From positions 1 through 23,719 of IMG/VR virus record IMGVR_UViG_3300027759_000425: DNA of 23,719 nucleotides, one strand, 5' to 3'. How positions within the stretch are numbered: position 1 is the first letter of the stretch; every line of letters begins with the position of its first letter. The DNA comes from a virus. The position numbers and the translations under genes are program-made. Under the pieces are notes generated by a model, which worked only from the letters and a program-made list of their open reading frames with translations, ran no database searches and was not told where the DNA came from. Below are positions 19,772 through 23,719 of this stretch, in pieces.

Positions 19772-21948
19772 TGCGGCATTCCTTGGGGTGGCATTTCCAT
19801 TGGCATTCCTTCACCTGGCAGCTCTTGGCCGGGCATTTCGCCCGCCAGATCGCCGCTGGTGATCATACCGTGAACCGTGCCCATGACGATGTCTTGGATC
19901 TGCTCAGGAGACATGGACGCTTGAACGGCTGCAAGGCGCTTGGTCTCGGCGTCAAACGCCTTGATCGTCGCTTCAAAGTTCTTACGTTCCAGATCCTGCA
20001 TTTCAACAGACTGATGGACGTTCTGAAGCATTTTATGCATCATTTCCATCTCTTGACCCATCGCCTGCATCTGCTGTTCAGCAGCCTGAAGCGCCGGGGA
20101 TTTGTCGTCCGTTTCCAAAAGTTTGGGATCAATGGTCTTGGCAAACCGCGCAGACATTTCCTGCGCGCCAGGCCAATCCATGTTTTTGATAAACAGATCG
20201 CCCGCAACGGCCCAAAGATTGGGGTTAGCCTGAAGAAGCTGCGACATGGAGTCAAGAGCTTCCTGACGCTTGGTCATGTAGCTTGGCCCGGTCGTAACGC
20301 ACACATCGTACCTGCCAACGCCGGGGTTGTAGATCTTCTCAATCACAATGCTGGGGTTTTCAGGGCTGACGATCTTCTTGACCGGCTCTTGCTGCATGGG
20401 GTCAATCTTAGCCATGCTCGTTTCGCCGTCCATACCAATGATACGGGCGATGCGCTGCGTGTCGTAGATCTTGGGGATCATGTCTACGATCTGGCGGGTC
20501 GTGTAGCGGATGGCGCGGGCTAGGTTGTCAACGTAGTGATATGTGCCCGTATCGCCTTGTTTTTCGCGAGCCAAAATGGCCCGGCCTGACCGCTCGTTGC
20601 TGGTCGCGCCGAGGCTACTGTCGTACTGACCAGTGGTCGATTTGATGTCGTCAGACGCGCCTGCTTTGGCCTGTATGAGTCCAACTTGCGCCATAGGCGG
20701 GGGCGACCGCTGCGGGAGCGGCAGAACAGCGCCAGCGCCGTCCGTAACGTCAGGATTGACCTCCAGATAGGGCCAGTTGTTGACATTTGCGGTCTTCCAC
20801 TGCTGCTCATAACCTTCAAACTGGCCTCCGTAGCCGATAAACGGCGCTTTGGGGGCCAACGCCAGCATTTCGGTCTCGGCAGACACCCAATAGTTGTACA
20901 TCCGCTGGGCGTCTTTGGCGTTTCGCACCAATCCAGACACGAAAAGCCGTCCATCGACCTCAAATTCGTTGCCAACGACGCGGATGACGGGAATCCACTG
21001 GCCTGCCCAGTCGTTTTCTTCCAGCATCTCGTAGCCGTTGGTCTTGCACCACTTGACGCGCTTGCGGTCTACCTGGCGGCTCTTGAGAGGGGTCAACCCA
21101 GACGCCTTGAACATGGCGTCTTCGCGGCTGCCCTCAAATGCAGTGCGGTTGTCAGGGTACAGATTGAGCTTGGCGGGCTCGTATTCAATGTAGAAATACT
21201 CCGCAATGCGGACTACGTCTTCATTTAGCCAGTTGGACAGATTTTCGTCGCCAACGCCTTGCTGTTGGATAGACGAGATGGGCATGGCGTTTGGGAAAAG
21301 CCGGGCGTATTCAGACTTTGTGAGATCCTCGGTGATAAAGCACCATTTGGCGTCAGATCCGCATGGATCTTGAATGGTGGGGTCCATGTAGACACTAAAA
21401 GAGTTGCGAATGCGCCCGATGCGGATGTCTTGATCGAATGTATCATCGCTGCAATATTCCGTGAGCAGTCGGATGTAGCCCTCACCATACGTTACCTGAT
21501 TTTCGCAAGCAGTATCGTAAGCCACGTCTGCGTCCGAGATATACTCAATATGGCGAACGATGCCATCGTAGATTGCAGCAACTTCCACGTCTGCCTTGTC
21601 GTCAGCAGGAATGACCTTACCGCTTGGTCGATTCTGTCTCTGATCATTCGTCACCTGTCTGACGTGCTGGGGCAACTTGTTGATGGTCAAGCAAGGCCGG
21701 GCGTTGATCGTTTGCCCCTGCACAGAGCCACGAGTAGCCAACACGTCCGCAGGCCACTGCCACTGATTGTCAGGCGACCCGGCAAAGAAACGCAGGTCGT
21801 CCAACTCGTCTTCGCGACTCTCGGAATACGCGGCGATAGCCATCGTCAGACGACTACGCATTGTGTCCATGACGGTAGCGGGGTCTTTTTTACGAGACCC
21901 GCCACCGCTCGACACGCGGCCCGCTGCTGCTACCCCTGAGTAATCCAT
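19768..21948 (-). CDS. Portal protein, P22 gp1-like
   Basis: A 726-residue protein, nearly equal to P22 gp1 (725). The N-terminal part has YSESREDELDDLRFFAGSPD and NARPCLTINKLPQHVRQVTN, both typical of P22-type portals; the central part holds the wing and stem (NNWPYLEVNPDVTDG, SGRAILAREKQGDTGTYHYV), and the C-terminal third is a long Gln/Met/Glu-rich helix (LQAAEQQMQAMGQEMEMMHK) that would form the barrel, ending in a Met/Pro/Gly-rich tail. The portal forms the twelve-subunit DNA channel at one head vertex and binds terminase and gp4. It starts directly after the preceding stop (TAAATG), with a weak purine-rich site upstream. Confidence 0.94.
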   Translation of the reverse strand: MDYSGVAAAGRVSSGGGSRKKDPATVMDTMRSRLTMAIAAYSESREDELDDLRFFAGSPDNQWQWPADVLATRGSVQGQTINARPCLTINKLPQHVRQVTNDQRQNRPSGKVIPADDKADVEVAAIYDGIVRHIEYISDADVAYDTACENQVTYGEGYIRLLTEYCSDDTFDQDIRIGRIRNSFSVYMDPTIQDPCGSDAKWCFITEDLTKSEYARLFPNAMPISSIQQQGVGDENLSNWLNEDVVRIAEYFYIEYEPAKLNLYPDNRTAFEGSREDAMFKASGLTPLKSRQVDRKRVKWCKTNGYEMLEENDWAGQWIPVIRVVGNEFEVDGRLFVSGLVRNAKDAQRMYNYWVSAETEMLALAPKAPFIGYGGQFEGYEQQWKTANVNNWPYLEVNPDVTDGAGAVLPLPQRSPPPMAQVGLIQAKAGASDDIKSTTGQYDSSLGATSNERSGRAILAREKQGDTGTYHYVDNLARAIRYTTRQIVDMIPKIYDTQRIARIIGMDGETSMAKIDPMQQEPVKKIVSPENPSIVIEKIYNPGVGRYDVCVTTGPSYMTKRQEALDSMSQLLQANPNLWAVAGDLFIKNMDWPGAQEMSARFAKTIDPKLLETDDKSPALQAAEQQMQAMGQEMEMMHKMLQNVHQSVEMQDLERKNFEATIKAFDAETKRLAAVQASMSPEQIQDIVMGTVHGMITSGDLAGEMPGQELPGEGMPMEMPPQGMPQ

Positions 21949-22101
21949 TTATTTCTTCTTTGCGGTTTTGGCTGACTCTTTGAACGCCTTGGCGGTTGGT
22001 GCGCCAGCCGCGCTGGGCTTCCGCATCTTTTCGCCAGAGCCTTCCTTGATGCGCTCGCGTTTTGCATTGATGTTGGCATATAACCCAGGTTTAGTAGCCA
22101 T
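21949..22101 (-). CDS. Small basic protein upstream of portal
   Basis: A 50-residue, strongly basic protein: MATKPGLYANINAKRERIKE, then GSGEKMRKPSAAGAPTAKAF and a Lys-rich end. I recognise near-identical small proteins just before portal genes of many podophages. Their role is unknown; the charge suggests nucleic-acid or terminase contact. The ATG at 22101 lies one base after the stop of the preceding gene (TGACATG), and the TAA directly abuts the portal ATG, supporting coupled translation. An in-frame start at 22155 would overlap the upstream gene and is less likely. Confidence 0.75.
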   Translation of the reverse strand: MATKPGLYANINAKRERIKEGSGEKMRKPSAAGAPTAKAFKESAKTAKKK

Positions 22102-22102
22102 G

Positions 22103-22357
22103 TCAGCACTTCCACCGTTTGAGCGCCGCTTTGGCGCGATCACCATCTTTAGCATTGGCTGCTACTGCGCCCATTCGCGCGCAGAAAGAGGCTTTGCGGC
22201 CCTTGTCTGCTTCGGTCTTAGGGCTGGGAGCGGGCGCTTTGAGATTAGAGCCCGTCTCCCGATTGTACTTTTCACGCCCTTTAGCGGTCAGGCCAGCACC
22301 CTTGCTGACAGGCAGTTTTTCCCCGCGTCCGACTGATAGGGAGACAGACTTTGCCAT
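22103..22357 (-). CDS. Small basic conserved protein, DUF6321-like
   Basis: An 84-residue basic protein with GAGLTAKGREKYNRETGSNL, KGRKASFCARMGAVAAN, and a C-terminal ALKRWKC. This matches what I recall of the DUF6321 phage family (LTAKGRxKYNRxTGSNLKxP, SFCARM, RWxC). The two conserved cysteines, in FCARM and at the C-terminus, may bind metal or pair. Function is unknown; it is regularly near terminase and portal genes. The ATG at 22357 follows the stop of the preceding gene by one base, and it is chosen over an upstream in-frame start that would give an unrelated leader. Confidence 0.8.
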   Translation of the reverse strand: MAKSVSLSVGRGEKLPVSKGAGLTAKGREKYNRETGSNLKAPAPSPKTEADKGRKASFCARMGAVAANAKDGDRAKAALKRWKC

Positions 22358-22358
22358 G

Positions 22359-22769
22359 TTACTGACCGTGGATGATAGCGAAGTTGATGGTGATAGCTTC
22401 AGCCAGCGAACCTGCCGTAATGTTACGCACAGTGATGGTTGCAGAACCGGCGGCCAAACCACTGACCCACACGTTGTACGAACCAGAAGTGCCGCCGTAG
22501 ACGTTCAAAACCAACACGTCTTTAAGGCTGATTATCGAATTGGTCAGCGTGAACGTCACGTTGGTTGTGGCCGCCAACGACGCGTTATTCAAGGTAATCT
22601 GACCGCAAGACTTGTCCAGCGTCACGCCAGTAGACTTGCTGGTAAGCTGCGTGACGGCGCCTTGGGCGTCGGTCGAATAGCCAAGCTGACCGCCAGCCAA
22701 GACAAAATCAGAACCGATAATGTTCTGGTCTTCAAAAGCAACGCCGATTGATTTGGTGCTGGTGGACAT
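22359..22769 (-). CDS. Putative head decoration/structural beta protein
   Basis: A 136-residue beta protein: FVLAGGQLGYSTDAQGAVTQ, STGVTLDKSCGQITLNNASL, and a C-terminal half with SYNVWVSGLAAGSATITVRN and LAEAITINFAI. I recognise this as a widespread small phage structural protein, often next to terminase and portal genes, probably a jelly roll used as head decoration or head fibre base. The start at 22769 (MSTSTKSIGVAFEDQ) lies 2 bases after the terminase stop and is preferred to an in-frame TTG at 22787. It is the second decoration-like gene in the window, besides the one at 10429-10821; the two are not obviously related. Confidence 0.72.
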   Translation of the reverse strand: MSTSTKSIGVAFEDQNIIGSDFVLAGGQLGYSTDAQGAVTQLTSKSTGVTLDKSCGQITLNNASLAATTNVTFTLTNSIISLKDVLVLNVYGGTSGSYNVWVSGLAAGSATITVRNITAGSLAEAITINFAIIHGQ

Positions 22770-22771
22770 GG

Positions 22772-23719
22772 TTACGATCCCATCCAAGAGTTGGTGACGT
22801 TAGACGATGAGCTGTAGGCGTAGCGGGGTTTCTCAACGTAGGTGCGGGACGCCACAGGATACGCGAACGTCACCGCCAGCGCGTCTGCTGCGTCAGGTGA
22901 GGCTAATCCGCGTGCCCGCATTTCCTTTTTCCCTTCCAGGAAAATAGTACCCGACGAGTTCGGCTTCTTGGTTGGACCGGTCAGGTCCGCCTTCAGTTGC
23001 CGGTCCAGCGGGATGGACGCTGTCTTGAGCCAGTCCCGCATCGCGCCCCAGATCTCGGCGCGCTTGTTGCCCCACATAATGGAGTTTTTGGCCTTCCAGC
23101 CAAAGTTGACCCCTCTTACCTTGTACCGCTGTTCGTTCAGCCGGTCAAGGATGCCGTATCCCAGCCCGCCTTCGTCGATGACTGTCAGCGTTGGCTTGAA
23201 CTCCTCGATGGCGTCGATCACCCGCCCCACGATCATCATGGTGTCCTCGCCAGAATACCGTTTGATGGCGACGATGTCGCGCCCTTGCCGCACCACGATG
23301 ACGGTCGAGTCCGCCCCGCCGCGCGCCGGGTCAATACCCATGATGATGGGCGCGGTCATGTCCTTGTACCGGTCCCGCTTCATGGCGTCGTCTACCAGCA
23401 GCGGCCAGATGAACTGATCGTCGCCCACGGACGGAAACTCGCCATACACTTCAACCTTGGCTTCGCCGCTGTCCTCGCCATACTCCGCGATGATCTGGTC
23501 GTACACCTGCTTGTCGGTGTCCTCCACCGTCCGCGCGTCTACCGACGTAGTGTTCCAAAACGCCCGCTTGGCGTGGAACGTCTCGAAGAAATACCCTTGG
23601 TTGCGCCTAGGGTTGCTGAACGCGAACCAGTAGCGGTCCAGCACGTTCTCGGTGAAGAACCCCGCGCCCACCGCCCAGATCGGGTCCGGTATGCCGCTTG
23701 CCTCGTCGAAGATCAGCAG
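22772..23719 (-). CDS. Terminase large subunit, C-terminal part (5' partial)
   Basis: The frame stays open to the right edge; the first visible residues are LLIFDEASGIPDPIW, a Walker B motif with the catalytic Asp-Glu pair (codons at 23707-23702). Walker A lies outside the window. The nuclease domain shows IMGIDPARGGADST (first Asp, 23332-23330), LTVIDEGGLGYG (second Asp, 23176-23174) and GLASPDAADALAVTFA (third Asp at 22894-22892 or 22885-22883), the expected RNase-H-like metal site. VYGEFP is also typical. TerL powers DNA packaging through the portal and cuts the concatemer. A terS gene is expected beyond the right edge. The GTG at 23671 is internal, not the real start. Confidence 0.95.
   Translation of the reverse strand: MLIFDEASGIPDPIWAVGAGFFTENVLDRYWFAFSNPRRNQGYFFETFHAKRAFWNTTSVDARTVEDTDKQVYDQIIAEYGEDSGEAKVEVYGEFPSVGDDQFIWPLLVDDAMKRDRYKDMTAPIIMGIDPARGGADSTVIVVRQGRDIVAIKRYSGEDTMMIVGRVIDAIEEFKPTLTVIDEGGLGYGILDRLNEQRYKVRGVNFGWKAKNSIMWGNKRAEIWGAMRDWLKTASIPLDRQLKADLTGPTKKPNSSGTIFLEGKKEMRARGLASPDAADALAVTFAYPVASRTYVEKPRYAYSSSSNVTNSWMGS

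Overview
This window is a stretch of a tailed-phage genome (or prophage) with a short-tailed, P22-type virion plan. The evidence is the set and order of structural genes. Reading the minus strand from the right edge there is a large terminase subunit (5' end outside the window), a 726-residue P22-type portal, a scaffold, a P22-gp5-type coat protein, a gp4-type tail accessory factor, a gp10-type DNA-stabilization protein, a protein in the gp26 (tail needle) position, a tail fibre, three ejection-type proteins, and a lysis cassette. The GTA-type three-TM holin and GH108 endolysin point to a Gram-negative, probably proteobacterial host; Alphaproteobacteria are plausible but not proven. No tRNA, integrase, CRISPR array or insertion sequence is visible.

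Layout: (1) 1-738, plus strand: the C-terminal end of an SNF2-type helicase and a small coupled gene, the tail of a rightward early/replication unit. (2) 735-1860, minus: endolysin, holin and a small membrane/coiled-coil protein, mutually overlapping. (3) 1868-6031, minus: gp16-, gp20- and gp7-position ejection proteins and a GNAT-like protein. (4) 6040-10378, minus: tail fibre, C1q/TNF-like protein, gp10, gp4 and a small conserved protein. (5) 10394-12887, minus: terminator, decoration-like protein, coat and scaffold. (6) 12926-19397, minus: a coiled-coil protein and a block of seven small structural, fibre and glycine-rich genes. (7) 19406-23719, minus: Dps/ferritin-like protein, portal, two small basic proteins, a second decoration-like protein and the terminase.

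All minus-strand genes are packed with short gaps or ATGA, TAATG and TGATG overlaps, so they look like one late operon ending in lysis. The one clear intrinsic terminator inside it lies just after the decoration-like gene and probably lowers expression of the downstream tail, ejection and lysis genes relative to coat. There is no gene-free stretch above 300 bases; the longest gap is about 58 bases. I found no convincing promoter.

The most unusual points are the adhesin/fibre block placed between portal and scaffold (contiguous in P22), a small protein with exact Dps ferroxidase spacing coupled to the portal gene, a C1q/TNF-like protein where the tail needle is expected, and a glycine-rich domain that occurs both alone and embedded in a larger fibre with three exact-period 22-residue repeats.
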